DNA of 64,000 nucleotides from Rhyacophila brunnea (GCA_022495005.1 JAGYXB010000157.1:434001-498000), one strand, 5' to 3'. Numbered from the stretch's first letter, positions 52,221 through 63,360 are shown. Made by a program: numbers and translations. The notes: generated by a model from the sequence alone, not told the origin.

Positions 52221-52650
52221 TGAATACGTGTATTAATTAAGGCGCTAAGTACCAAAATAATAAAAACTGACATTTTTATAGAAAAATGTTCTACATACCA
52301 ACGCCAATCACTTCAACTATAGTCTAAGTGCCTCAAGCAAGTCAAAAAAATACAGCAAAATAATTAAACCTGTCGACATTGTAAGTCCGTTGGCGTGTTT
52401 TATTTATAATGCTGTCAGTAGCACTGCAGTGGTCAGCGGCATTCAATATAAAATAGCTGACGATGGTGTGTTGACACTTGCGAGTTCTTAATACCTAAAA
52501 TTATAGAACCTGCCGTGATTGCTTCACACTGTAAAACTACATTTTTCAAAAGGTCTGCTTCGTGAAATTTTACTGCAAAGACTCAGTATTTTGTAACTAC
52601 AGGCAATACGACTTTTTGGTACTTAGAGCCTTATTTAATACACGTATTCA
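52221..52650. mobile_element. 430-bp MITE with about 38-bp TIRs
   Basis: Left end TGAATACGTGTATTAATTAA then GGCGCTAAGTACCAAAA; right end is its complement with 2-3 changes. No coding frame. Boundaries and TSD are unclear because the TIR may extend into AT-rich flank; superfamily undetermined. Confidence 0.65.
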
Positions 52651-52852
52651 AATATGATAAAGTATTTATAATAACATTTTTTTTAAATTTTCTAATCATT
52701 TTTACAAACCCGTAAAATACATTGAATAATAACTCACTACAATTATAGTGGGTTAGTGTATTAAAAAATGGTCATTACTCGTAAACAATGGATTACGGAA
52801 ACGAGATGAGAATTTTAAAATCTTAGCTTATGAAAAATGTCACTAAATATCA

Positions 52853-52935
52853 GTGGCGAAGGGTAGGTAGGCTTTTAATATCCGACGTAAATAGATCACA
52901 CTAAACTTTGTCAGTCAAACGTATTTATTTTCACA
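52853..52935 (+). repeat. Single arm of the hAT-like MITE
   Basis: Starts with the family terminus CAGTGGCGAAGGGTAGGTAG and continues to CAGTCAAACGTATTTATTTT, then stops. One arm only. Confidence 0.7.
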
Positions 52936-52999
52936 TTATTATTTTTCTTATAACTTTTGATATACTTTACCTAGTTATCTAAATTTTTACTTAACTTTT

Positions 53000-53270
53000 T
53001 TCAGACTATCCGATCCTAATAAGATCAGAATATTATAGGTCACGTTTGTATTACCAGATTTTTGTTTTTACGTGAAATGGATGTTAACCACTTGCTCAAT
53101 CTATTAGGTCTATATTCTGACTCAAATATATGAATGTACTATATATCAGAGAACCTTGAATTTTTTGTCTAGCATACATATTTATATATAGACACATAAT
53201 CCGTTGTTAACTCTAAATACCTAAATTATCGACTTACCAATTTTTGGCAGTAACCCCACGTAAAATAGTA
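53000..53270 (-). repeat. SINE family C and repeat K fragments
   Basis: 53000-53125 has TCCGATCCTAATAAGATCA, GAAATGGATGTTAACCACTT and CTCAATCTATTAGGTC of SINE family C without its tRNA-like head. 53170-53270 repeats the segment at 47420-47530. Confidence 0.6.
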
Positions 53271-54245
53271 TTTGTCGATATAAGGAAGGTTCCCTTGACG
53301 TCTTTGGTACAATCATTATTAAAATAGGTCACTATAATATTTTCTTCGCTTTTTGCTCTGAAAGGAAAGTCAAAATATTATGCAGCATAAAAAAGAAGTC
53401 GAGAAAGTCTTTTATTCGCACTAAGAAATAAAAAGTATTTTATTACCTTGTTACGAATCAAAAAGTTTAAGAAGATGAATGAAAATTTACTTGCAACAAA
53501 CGTTGGAACATAAATTACGAAGCATCTGCCCAAACTTTGGCAATACACTTTTCTCTGTGCGTGGTAGGGTTTGAAATCACAGAATCTTAAATCTCGGGAT
53601 CCCGTTCGATTTATTGATTCTAAAATACCTTGATATCTAACCTTCTCACTGGCAGTCAATTTGTGTACACAAGGTGTAGAATAATATTATAGGCCAGCTA
53701 TTTTTTTAATAAAATAAATCCCAAAATATGAAATACCTAGGAACAGAATGATAAATATTTGTGATAACTTACCAAAAAAACATGAATATTTTCACACTAA
53801 AATAATAAATATTGTTTAGAAAATATACACAAACTGTTTATTCAGAAGTTGTGGCGTTTACAAGAACGCACAAGTTAACTCGTCTATGGCCTGAAGCGAA
53901 AAGATAACTCTAGCAAGGCTTTGGCACAGATTTACAATTGAAATCAACATAGTTTATTAAAGTAAATATCACAAAAAATACATAAAAAATGTGATTTATT
54001 TCTTATTTGTGGAATTTATAATCACTTTTCAGATTTGGAATTTTTATTATTAACAATAGCTTAAAATTTGTTATTAAAAGGTGACTGATAGTAAGTTTTG
54101 ATTTATGTCTGAATTATTGTGGACTGCGGCGTTTTTTTATCCGCAACCTCAAAAAAGAAATTAATTTACTTTTTCAAATTCATTTATATTTTACATAATA
54201 TAATCATTTATATTCAAATTTACAAATCAAGACCTTAACAATATA
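53271..54245. other. Unassigned; frame at 53378-53659
   Basis: A minus-strand frame of 93 codons has a varied N-terminal half (includes ESINRTGSRDLRF) but no family I recognise. The rest is AT-rich and empty. Confidence 0.3.
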
Positions 54246-54249
54246 CAAC

Positions 54250-54816
54250 TGTAGCTGTCAGTATATTATTGATCAAATATCTATTTTTAATGTATCAAAT
54301 TATTCGACCCCAATAATAAATTCCCAGCGACTCATATGCCGGTAAACAACTATTTATCTGTATCAGCAGATTGATTGGCGATATTAAATACGGAATAGCA
54401 ATGGAAAATTAGTCTAATATCCATTCCCATAGCATCATATTATTATTATAGTATGACTATAATAATAAATAAAATTCACAGCTACTCGTATTTAAACCGC
54501 TGACTCGTTCAATATAATAAATTATAATATACTAGAATATAATTTTTAGGTATTACTTTCGATTGTATAAATTACGAATAATGATTTATCAAAATGTCAC
54601 TCGAATATACGTTTCCAGTATGTTACCATCGCAGTCTCTATATCGCTTCGCCCTCATCTGATTGTACCGAGATGTGGACCTCGAATCCGTACCTTCATAA
54701 GTTTAGTATTGTAACATAACTGCTGTAACATACTATAGTACCAACCGTTACGCCTAATAAAACCCACTTCTGCATACATATTTGACCTCTCCATCATCAG
54801 AAGGACAACACCTACA
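54250..54816 (+). mobile_element. Solo LTR, copy 2 (4-bp TSD CAAC)
   Basis: A 567-bp homologue of 18076-18566 beginning TGTAGCTGTCA and ending CACCTACA, with flanking CAAC at 54246-54249 and 54817-54820. Shared internal blocks include GATCAAATATCTATTTTT, CAGCAGATTGATTGGCGATA and CTAATAAAAC near the polyadenylation signal. Confidence 0.7.
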
Positions 54817-54819
54817 CAA

Positions 54820-55030
54820 CATTGGAAAAATACAATGAAAAATAATAATTACAAAAAATTAGAAGAGAAAACAGAAATATGATAATAAAAAGTGCATCGA
54901 CTGAGCTGAGTAAACCCTTATTCAATAATCTATAAAATATGGTCTATCAAAACTCATTCTCACTCAAGTGGAATATATTAATATCCTCCCGATGGGTTTT
55001 ACAAATGGCAGGTTGGTTCGTAGTACATGT
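54820..55030 (-). pseudogene. LINE C-terminal and 3'-UTR scrap
   Basis: Diverged counterpart of 51500-51700: plus-strand AATGGCAGGTTGGTTC and CTCAAGTGGAATATATTAAT correspond to the coding end, followed by AT-rich UTR-like sequence. Confidence 0.5.
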
Positions 55031-55734
55031 ACATTTTGTGGATAAACTTAAATAAAAAAATCAATAAGATTAGTAGTTTTACATTTTTTCAGTCCTTAGT
55101 GAATGCTCAGCAGTGAAAAGCATTTAACTGTTTGAAAATACTTACTGGAAGCACCCGTCACTTTAGTTTGGCCAAGAATACCAGTCTGTCAGCTGTGGAA
55201 ACTGGCAGATTATTCGGATTTGTCACGATACAAAAAGAAGAGTTTTGTTTAAATTAGTATAAACTCATATAATTCATTCTTAGAATAGTTGTGAAGGAAT
55301 ATAAATAATTAATGGTTATTTTGATAATTATTGGCTATTTAAAGAAATACAAATCTCGGAACTGAAGAATTTATCCGGGATTACGATCCCTAGTGCGTGG
55401 AGTTTTCTCTCTATGTCGTGGAAATGATATTCAAAAATATGTGAGATGTTGTTTTTCCGACAAAAGAGGCTTTTATTAGCTATAAACATAGCCATAAACT
55501 CGTAATGTTATAATACGTACAAGTGTCGCATGATGCTTTTCAGAGTTTCTTTGTATATCGGCCACTTTATACTTTATTGTACCGTCTCTCCTCCAAAATT
55601 GAGTATTAAAGTTTTCAGTACCAGTTTTGAATGTTTCTTTTACTAAGATCTTAGTTTAAGTAAATCTGTGGTATTTGGGTAAAACCCCACAATGATTTTA
55701 TTATATTTTAGTCGTAAATAACTAACAAATATTA
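55031..55734. other. No gene; one hAT-like terminus
   Basis: At 55370-55391 the sequence CCGGGATTACGATCCCTAG resembles the right end of the hAT element at 8441-9575, but no partner end is visible. The remainder is unassigned. Confidence 0.4.
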
Positions 55735-55737
55735 TCA

Positions 55738-56038
55738 TCATCATTATCATCATCAGCCGGGGTCAATCCACTGCTGGATGAAGGCCTCCCCAAGCTTCTT
55801 CCAACTCTCTCGGTCCTGTGTCGTTTGCTGCCACGTATTTCTGCCGAACTTTACCAGTTCATCAATCCAGTGGATTTTAGGGCGACCCTGTGGCCTTTTC
55901 GTGTCCCTAGGTACCACTGGATGACGACGATTGTCCAGCGGCCGTCCTTTCGGCGAGCAATCCCCCCATCTCCATTTCAGCTGTTTGGCAACGTCTATTA
56001 CATCGCGTACTCCTGTCTGCTTCCTAACCCATTCGTTT
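55738..56038 (-). pseudogene. RTE-like LINE 3' part, left of the R1-like insert
   Basis: Minus-strand translation: NEWVRKQTGVRDVIDVAKQL, KWRWG, RPLDNRRHPVVPRDTKRPQG, RPKIHWIDELVKFGRN and a terminal QQWIDPG, stop, then a tail of GATGAT repeats at 55738-55755. It is the C-terminus of the LINE whose upstream part is at 60741-61116. The break lies inside NEWVR, where the R1-like element has inserted. Confidence 0.85.
56024..56038. repeat. Target-site duplication, left copy
   Basis: CTAACCCATTCGTTT, repeated exactly at 60726-60740 on the other side of the R1-like element. It encodes part of RNEWV of the interrupted LINE on the minus strand. Confidence 0.9.
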
Positions 56039-56338
56039 AGTTGCGACTGAACTGTCGAGCCGTGCGGACGTGTTTTTGCATCGCTATTATTTCGCTTTCG
56101 TTATCTTCAATTTTGACCCTGCTATTCACAAGTTTTTGATCCCGTTTCTATACTAATACCTTCGCCTGCCCTTGGAATACGATTTGTGAAACTTTTGTGT
56201 GTTTTCCCCTTGGACTTTCCCGGGAATTGTGACTTTTAATTCGTTTAATAATAGTTACGTAATTATTGTAACAATAATATTTATTGTGCGATAAATTGTG
56301 GTTGAGTGAGTGACGTGTGACGAGTGTTACCTAGCGCC
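56039..56338 (+). other. 5' UTR of the R1-clade LINE
   Basis: Starts AGTTGCGACTGAACTGTCG immediately after the target duplication and runs to the ORF1 start. Because the 5' end lies upstream of a complete ORF1, the insertion looks full length or nearly so; an internal promoter would be expected here. Confidence 0.6.
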
Positions 56339-57660
56339 ATGGTCAACCACAAAGGGGACCCCATGCAAGTGGAAGGAATGTCCACTAGGAAGCGGAAGTC
56401 GGACGTGGCTGAGGGTATTGGTGACCCAAAGCAGGCCCCAAGGTCAAGGATAAAAGGCCTGAGAAAGAAAAAGAGAAAGACAAGCAGAGCGCTTCCACCA
56501 CTTCAAGGGGCAAGGGCGTTAAGTCAAGGGCTGGTTCAACCTCAGCATCTTGCGAGGAGATCAGTCCCGTGGCTTTGAGTATTCTCTCTGAGTCTCAGGA
56601 GAGTGCGTCCAGGGCGACGATTGCCATCAAAAGGGCGCTTGCCACCCTCGAGAAGGACAGTCGTATTGCCAGAGCAACCGTGAATGCAGTTGCCGAGCAG
56701 CTTGAGATGGCAATCACTGAAACGTGGGCCATGGCGATAGAGCTGGAGGCACACAAGGCAATTGTAAAGGATCGTGCCTCCTTAACGAGAGCCATCATCC
56801 AGGCTCCTTCTAATGCTCCTCCCAGGGTTCTTTGGAGTGACGTAACCCGTAGAGAGGCTCAACCAACTAGAGTCTCCGAATGGCCACCAGTTCCTCCGAA
56901 AACTGTCGCCAGGCCGGGGGTGATGTTTTATCCGACTAAGGAGAGCCAAGAATCGACTGCCACAAAGGAAGCGGTCATGAAAACTATTGTGCCTGAAACT
57001 TTGGGAGTGCACATCACCGGGGTACGCAAGATCCGGGGAGGCAGGATCATCGTGCATCCCAAAAGTGACGACGAGGCTAAGCGGCTTATGGCTGCCCCTG
57101 TGCTGACTGAGGCCGGCTTAAAGGCCCAAGTCGCGGGGAGAAAGCTTCCCCGCGTCATAATTTTTAATGTACCCATTGAGACGACAGAAGAGCAGCTCAA
57201 GGAGGCAATCATAAACAATACCCAGGAGGCGTCTGGCCTTGCATCTGAGGGTTACGCTGGAACTAAACTGAGCCACAAGGCGGGACCGAAGACCGAACGT
57301 TGTCATATGATAATGTCGATTCCTGGAAAGGCTCGAGAGGCGCTGCTTAATGATGGCAGACTTTTCATGGGGTGGAATTCGTTCCCTGTGCGTGACTTTT
57401 GCGGAGTTGTCAAGTGTGCAAAGTGCCACTTATACGGACACATGGCTAAGGATTGCAACGCTAAGGTTACAACGTGCGGCCACTGCACTAAAGAAGGGCA
57501 TGACAGAGCAGACTGCCCCACCGCTGACGAACCGGGCAAGTGCCCTGCGTGCACGCGCTACAAGAAGCCGAACAGCCACTTGGCCACCGATCCCGACTGT
57601 CCCGCGCGCCTACACGCTATTGAGGAGGAAAGAAGCCGCACTGATTACTGTCCGCAATGA
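56339..57660 (+). pseudogene. ORF1 (gag-like) of the R1-clade LINE
   Basis: Likely start is the ATG at 56339 (MVNHKGDPMQ), since the preceding in-frame ATG at 56324 is in poorer context. The first frame runs to KSDVAEGIGDP; a frameshift at about 56425-56445 is needed to continue in the frame with a Lys/Glu-rich segment and the 363-codon stretch ending at 57660. The C-terminus has three zinc knuckles: CAKCHLYGHMAKDC (from 57415), CGHCTKEGHDRADC (from 57475) and CPACTRYKKPNSH...C (from 57541). These are nucleic-acid-binding CCHC motifs of R1-clade gag proteins, which package element RNA. About 440 residues in total, usual for the family. Confidence 0.85.
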
Positions 57661-60515
57661 TCTCCTTCGCTCAGATAAACGTGGGCAGAGGTCGAGCCAC
57701 ATCTGCCGAGCTGCTTGAGGTTGCTCGGGATCAGAATACGGACATAATTATGATACAAGAACCATACGCCTTTGGTCCCAATCGGGGCCTAAGCGGTGGC
57801 CGTATCATACAAGCTACCCCGAAATCTCTAGCTTGCATATTTGTAATTGACACCGCACTGACTGTGTTGCATCTCTCGCATCTATCCAATGAGCTCTTTG
57901 CGGTGGCGGAGATTGCTAATAACAGGGGGCTCTCCATTGTAGTTATATCTGCGTATTTTCAGTACAGTTCTTCTACCCTGTATTGCACAAAACAACTGGA
58001 GAAAATCTTATATGCTTGCAGAGGCAAGCAGATAATTGTTGGGGCGGACGTTAACGTCCATTCCTTGCTCTGAGCCCCCTCTGGGCCCAGACGTAACAAG
58101 GACAAACCTGAGCCACTCGAGGAGCTCTTGGCCGCCTTTGATTTGACGGTGCTAAATGACCCTAACGGGCCGGCCACTTTCTCCACCAGAAATGGTGAGT
58201 CACATATTGATGTCACTCTGACATCCAGTGGCGTTGCCAGACGCGCCGTGGACTGGCAGGTCCACACGGACGCGGTGGCTAGCGATTACCGTCTGATCAC
58301 ATTTTTGTTCAGAGTTGCAGGAGATGCGGCCCCATTGAGCCAAACCGAGAGTGTACTACTTCCCAGGCGCTTTCGGACGAGCGGTGTCAATTGGGATGCT
58401 TTTAACGTCAAATTTGGTGGACTGGCCTCTGCCATGTCGGCTGACGATCTCCACCAAAGAGCCAATGACTTGACTGCGTTCATTACTCAAACTGCGGAGT
58501 CCACGCTGGGTAGAACCTCTCTGAGGCCACCCAACCTTGCGCCATGGTGGATACCAAAATTGACGTCTTTGAAAAGGACCATGAGACTTGCCCAAAGAAA
58601 ATTGCAAAGAGCTAGAAGATCTCAGAACGACTTACCCAGAAGTGACGGACCTACGGAGATTTCTTATAAATCCGCAAGGGCAAAATTCAAAAAGAGTTAA
58701 ATAAAGCCAAGAAAAAGCACTGGCGGGATTTTGTCTCTGAAATGGGGGCTATGATCCGTGGGGACCGCCTTTCCGCGTGATAAAGCTGGGCTCAAGGCCT
58801 GGTAAAGTCATGGCGGCTATGCGGCGCCCCGATGGCACCTTTGCGATGGACAGCGCAGAGTCTGCATCCATACTGCTGGAAGCTCTAATTCCACAGGACA
58901 TACCTACGGCAAATGAAGATGACAGAACCTGTCAACTAAGACTATCTGCAATCTTGCCGTTGGAAACTCACCATTCTCCTGAGCTTACCCAGTCGGAGGT
59001 GGGATTAATTTTTGATGGCCTCAGGGCGGGCAAAGCCCCCGGACCTGATGGGATCAGCAATGTGATTACCAGAAGGGCGTGGCTTCGAGCACCTCATGAG
59101 ATAGTCGGGCTGTATGCTGACTGCATGAGCAAGGGCATCTTCCCGGACTATTGAAAGAAGGGTCTCCTTAGGATTATACCTAAGATGAGCACACGACCAC
59201 CGCATGACCCAAAGGCGTACCGTCCAATCACTCTTCTGCCAGTGCTGGGTAAGATATTGGAGCGGTTAATCAGCAGAAGACTGGAGGACCACCTTGAGAG
59301 AATCTACCCTATCTCGGAGAGGCAATTTGGCTTTAGACCCGGCAAGTCTACTGAGGACGCTATCAGATTTTCACAGAAATTTGTTGAGGACTCAGAAGGA
59401 GTTATTGTGGCAGGCTTCTTTTTGGACATAGCCGGTGCCTTCGACACCGCATGGTGGCCATTAATTCTATCTAAGCTTCGGCTCCGACAGATCCCGGAGG
59501 ACCTCTTTGCCCTAGTGCAAAGCTATTTTAATAAAAGGGAAGTTATATACGACTCTAGCACTGAATTGATTTACAGGGAGACCACCATGGGGTGTCCGCA
59601 GGGTTCCGTGCTTGGCCCCTTGCTATGGAATATACTTTTTGACGATGTTTTGACGTTACCTCTGCCACCGGGCTGCGCGCTCGTCGCGTACGCTGATGAC
59701 CTTCTTTTACTAGTTGTCTCGTCGAGCCGTCCGACACTCGAGCGCGTAGCTAAGGACGCATTATCGAGAATCCTTAACTGGGGGTAAGCTTAATAAGCTT
59801 GCATTTGCACCTGGCAAAACGGAAGCTATCCTCCTAAAGGGCAGCTCAAGGATAAACATAAATAAGCGATCACCCGCAGTGCGCTTCGGCGACTCTGCTA
59901 TAAGGTTTTCTCGAGAGGTGACCTACTTGGGAGTCGTTCTGGACGAGAAGCAGACCTTTTTGAAGCATGCTAAAGTAATTGTGGCTAAGGCCAACTCAGC
60001 CTATCAGAAGGTTGCTCGCCTGGCGGGCAACAATTGGGACCTAAAGCCTCGGGCCCTGAGAATCGCCTACGAGGCTATATTCATGGGCATCGCTGGCTAT
60101 GCCTCCAGCGTGTGGCACACCAAAGCCTCGCTGACAATTGTGAAGAGGACTCTGCTTAACGGACAGAGGGCTGCTCTAATTGGCTTTATTTAGGCCTATA
60201 GGACCACATCTACGGATGCCCTGGCGGTCCTTGCGGGGGTCTTTCCCCTCGAAACTGCAGGGGTTTGGTTTGGCAAGACATGGGTCGGGTTGCTCATGTG
60301 GACACGACCAGCAGGACGCAGAACACGTAATGTGGGACTATCCACTTATGGACCCCGAACGAGCAGAGTTGTTTGTCCGGGTCCGACCTCATTCGGGCCC
60401 AATAGAACACGCGGACATGGTGGCAACCGAGGCCAATTTTGCGGCCTTTACTAAATTCGCCAGAGCGTATGGGGAGCGGGACACTCTCGACTCCCCTTGC
60501 GACTCTTCAAACTAA
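57657..60515 (+). pseudogene. ORF2 (endonuclease and RT) of the R1-clade LINE
   Basis: It starts at 57657, overlapping the ORF1 stop (ATGA), which suggests translation by termination-reinitiation. Endonuclease: AQINVGRGRA, DIIMIQEPY, VGADVNVHS, then SHIDVTL and SDYRLI. RT: GKAPGPDGISN, AYRPITLLPVLGKILERLI, QFGFRPGKST, LDIAGAFDT, GCPQGSVLGP and YADD at 59689-59700; C-terminus with CSCGHDQQDAEHVMW. Breaks: TGA at about 58071 and 59152 (both probably from TGG), frameshifts near 58690, 58745 and 59787, and more after 60190. All core catalytic residues remain visible, so inactivation is by stops and indels only. Confidence 0.9.
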
Positions 60516-60725
60516 AGTCACTCTGATAGTTGCCATATAAATTAACATCATGCATTCGCACTTCGGTGCAAGGTTGCATCACCAGTCCCGTGCGGCTCTG
60601 CTCGGGACAAAATGAGGGCTTAAATTCTTTGATCTGGCACACGTAAGGGTTTTGTTAGCCGGCCGCGTATGACGTGGCTGCATATACATAACGGGAGCGG
60701 AGGTGGGAATTTTACACACCATGTT
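60516..60725 (+). other. 3' UTR of the R1-clade LINE
   Basis: Non-coding, GC-richer. It contains a perfect hairpin GCAC-TTCG-GTGC (60558-60569) and a second possible stem TCCCG/CGGGA (about 60586-60607). In R1-clade elements the 3' UTR is recognised by the RT for target-primed reverse transcription; that these hairpins serve this is inference. It ends without poly(A). Confidence 0.6.
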
Positions 60726-60740
60726 CTAACCCATTCGTTT
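60726..60740. repeat. Target-site duplication, right copy
   Basis: CTAACCCATTCGTTT, identical to 56024-56038. Confidence 0.9.
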
Positions 60741-61116
60741 CTCTTACGGTCCTTTCGCGTGATGCCCAACATACACCTCTCCATGCCTCGCTGTGCGACT
60801 CTTAGCCTTTGGACATCTCTCGTGTTGAGGGTCCACGTCTCGCAGCCATACGTGAGCACGGGTAGCACACATTGGTCGAACACCCTACGCTTAAGACACA
60901 ATGGTAGGTCACTCTTGAAGATACTATTCGGACGTCCGAAAGCACTCCATCCCAGCTTTGTTCTTCGAGCAATTTCATCGTGCATGCTTCCGTCTATGGA
61001 CATCTGCTGTCCGAGATAGACGTAACTGCTGACTTGCTTGAGTTGGGTGCCATTAATATAGATAATCGCAAAGCGATGAGGAACTGTTTTTCGGACCCTG
61101 CGATTATCTATATTAA
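60741..61116 (-). pseudogene. RTE-like LINE, right of the R1-like insert
   Basis: The minus-strand frame encodes INGTQLKQVSSYVYLGQQ, RTKLGWSAFGRPN, CLKRRVFDQCVLPVLTYGCE, RCMLGITRKDRKRNEWVR and is then cut by the insertion; the protein continues at 56038 and below. Aligns residue by residue with 28290-28967. The left break (61116) carries an 18-bp inverted repeat. Confidence 0.85.
61053..61116. repeat. 18-bp perfect inverted repeat at LINE 5' break
   Basis: TTAATATAGATAATCGCA at 61053-61070 and its exact complement at 61099-61116, spacer 28 nt. The left arm is part of the LINE coding sequence; the right arm is at its 5' truncation point, which suggests snap-back copying or a 5' inversion during insertion. 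Confidence 0.75.
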
Positions 61117-61140
61117 CAAATAGTATAAGTAGCATTAATA

Positions 61141-61570
61141 TGTAATTATTTTTTCCTACTTTTACTTACCCTACTAAAATTTAATCTGTAATAGGTTATT
61201 AAATTCATAGTATGAATAGTACATTGATGTCCAGTTAATTATATTATGAAATATCGATAAAACAAATATTTGTCTAATTTATCGTTGAGTATAGAATTAA
61301 ACTTACCGTACTTATTATTATGTACACGCTCTAATTTATTCATTTTCTTAGTCATTGACGACTTTGTTGCTGAATCTTATGGACACGCGGTGCAGTACAT
61401 CTAGGTAAAGGTTGTGATTTCTCAAAATTCGAGAAATCAATAGGATTTTCTCAAGAAATTTTTTTTTTTTAATTCTCGAGAACTCTCGATATTCTCGTGA
61501 AATCAACATAATTATGAAACTGCTTCTTCTTGTCGGTTTTTTTTTTCATTTTTTAAATCGTCAAATTCTT
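61141..61570. other. No gene; CTCGAGAA-type repeats at 61410-61505
   Basis: AT-rich, with multiple short inverted words (TTCGAGAAATC, TTCTCGAGAACTCTCGA) around a T-run at 61461-61472. Otherwise unassigned. Confidence 0.5.
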
Positions 61571-61992
61571 TGTGTTTGGAAACTTGTACGTATGCAGTTC
61601 ACCGTATCACACTTCACCGTGAAATGTTGTATCGGAAATATATTGATGTATATTAAAGACCGTCCAACCTCTTTGGGTCGTATTATAGTACTGACATAAA
61701 ATTCATCTCTAAATAAAACACGGTTCTTGTCGGTATACACTTTACAAAAAACCAGCAGCAAACAATTTTTTTAAATAGCCGATATACTGGATTATTTGTT
61801 AAGTTAAGTTAGGTTTTTATTCTTGAATTCATGTATTTTGCCAAAATCAGCTTTGAAAATTGAATTAATATTCATATTTTGAACCTAATAAAATTGGAGA
61901 CCGTATGGTATACGGTGATTTCTTTCCGGTAAGAAATCTCACGTCAAACTGTGCTACGAATGAAATGTTTTACGTACAATTAACATGTAACA
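61571..61992. mobile_element. MULE-like MITE, subfamily 2, inverted copy
   Basis: 422 bp, opposite in orientation to 36235-36651. Ends TGTGTTTGGAAACTTGTACG and TTTTACGTACAATTAACATG then TAACA. Flanks CAAATTCTT (61562-61570) and TTAATTCTT (61993-62001) match at 7 of 9 positions, in line with the exact 9-bp duplications of the copies at 1848 and 6269. Confidence 0.7.
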
Positions 61993-62001
61993 TTAATTCT
62001 T

Positions 62002-63060
62002 TTGGTCAAAACATTCTTACCGACAATTTTGGTGGATGATCAGATATTGTACCATATTGGCTGATTAATGGCGTTAGTGGACAATATTTTAGTCACCAAA
62101 CATTTCATATAGCACAATAATAACAATAATTGTTATTGGTTACGTTTACAATTCCAGTAAAAGGTACAAAACTTACCTTTCATTAGAATTTTACTTGCTT
62201 AAATATTTGCAATGTCTTAAATGCATCAAATTGTAAACTTTGCACTAATTACGTAGTATTAGGTAAAATAATAATATGTATACCTATTAAGTATGACAGG
62301 TGTTCGCATACAATCCTTACGTAAACAAGTTTGTTTGTTATTCCAAGAGCTTCTAACTGAACTTTATATTAACTATATTCTTAGTTAATATTTACCTTTT
62401 GTATTGAACAGCTGAAAGGAATTTGAAATGCTTGGCAAACTCCAGCGTATAATAATAATTATAGGTACACTATAATTTTGATCGTATTGGGCTGTTAACC
62501 TTAATTTTTCATTAAATATCTGTACCTACTGATAAACCACACACTTCTGGTCTAGCTCAGTTTCAGTTGTTTTTGAAGGTGGGTATCATAATTTTTGGTT
62601 AGTAATTAGTAAACTGTCACTTTTATCTTTAGTATGGTTTTTAGGATTTGGGTTGGGCAGAATAACACACCGGAATTTGTTTTATAAACGGTAGGGTATA
62701 TTAAAGAGGATGTTATATAATTGTTACGTTTTTTTATAATTTGTTTTACGGAGGACAAGATTTGTGCGTTTCTTGTTTGGCTGTTTACCGGACACTGACG
62801 CCATCTTGTAATCCGCTTTCAACGGTTTTTTTCAAGGCAACGTTGCAATATCTCCAACGGTCAAAATTATGGCATTGTTGCCATTCAACATTATTCAATT
62901 ATTTTCTAACAACTCTTTTTCTTCTCCTTGCACTATCTAACATTCCTCTCTCTCAGTCACAATACAAGTTATTTTTCCCATTCATTCTTTATACATGGTA
63001 TTACAATTTATTGGCGTTTTTTTTCTATACATTCTACTGACATGTTTCATACATTATTGT
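62002..63060. other. No supported gene
   Basis: AT-rich sequence; the frame at 62741-63040 is low-complexity, hydrophobic and unrecognised. Confidence 0.45.
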
Positions 63061-63360
63061 TAGCGACAGTTGGTCACTTTTATACTGTTTAAGTGGTGAA
63101 GCCCAATTGCATTCGTCGTCTTGCATACTTTCTTACTTATTCACACCTGGTCTTCCACGAACCGTGTCCTCAGTCTCAAAGACACGGGCCGTGGGACTTA
63201 TTTCTGGAAAGAAACGTCCCTCTGGGTGATCAAGGGTGCGGTTCGGTGCAGTTTATTTGACTACGAGGCAAAGGGCGTGTTCAGGCCACTCTACACCCAT
63301 AAAAGGTACTCCAGGTATAAGACCCGAAGTCCGAGGTGGTGACACTACTTTAGAGCAAGT
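63061..63360 (+). other. Unrecognised coding-like patch
   Basis: Composition rises to near-balanced and an open frame (63121-63342) encodes a basic peptide ending RYSRYKTRSPRW. I do not recognise it. It might be a transposon LTR or a host exon; no splice signals can be defended. Confidence 0.25.

Larger units (their letters stand above)
56039..60725 (+). mobile_element. R1-clade LINE, near full length, inactivated
   Basis: A 4687-bp non-LTR retrotransposon flanked by a 15-bp duplication. It has a 5' UTR of about 300 bp, ORF1 (gag with three zinc knuckles), ORF2 (endonuclease, RT, C-terminal zinc-binding region) and a 3' UTR of about 210 bp with no obvious poly(A). Base composition is clearly more GC-rich than its surroundings. 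GCPQGSVLGPLLWN and YADD with FLDIAGAFDTAWW are typical of the R1 clade (R1, TRAS, SART, Waldo relatives). ORF1 and ORF2 overlap as ATGA at 57657-57660. It inserted in the opposite orientation into an RTE-like LINE. Several frameshifts and stops make it inactive. Confidence 0.9.

Noticed and set aside
56542..57554. Several minus-strand frames of 60-100 codons
   Set aside because: All are shadows of ORF1 of the R1-clade LINE in GC-richer sequence.
60669..61019. Plus-strand frame of 116 codons after the R1-like element
   Set aside because: It is antisense to the RTE-like LINE remnant at 60741-61116.
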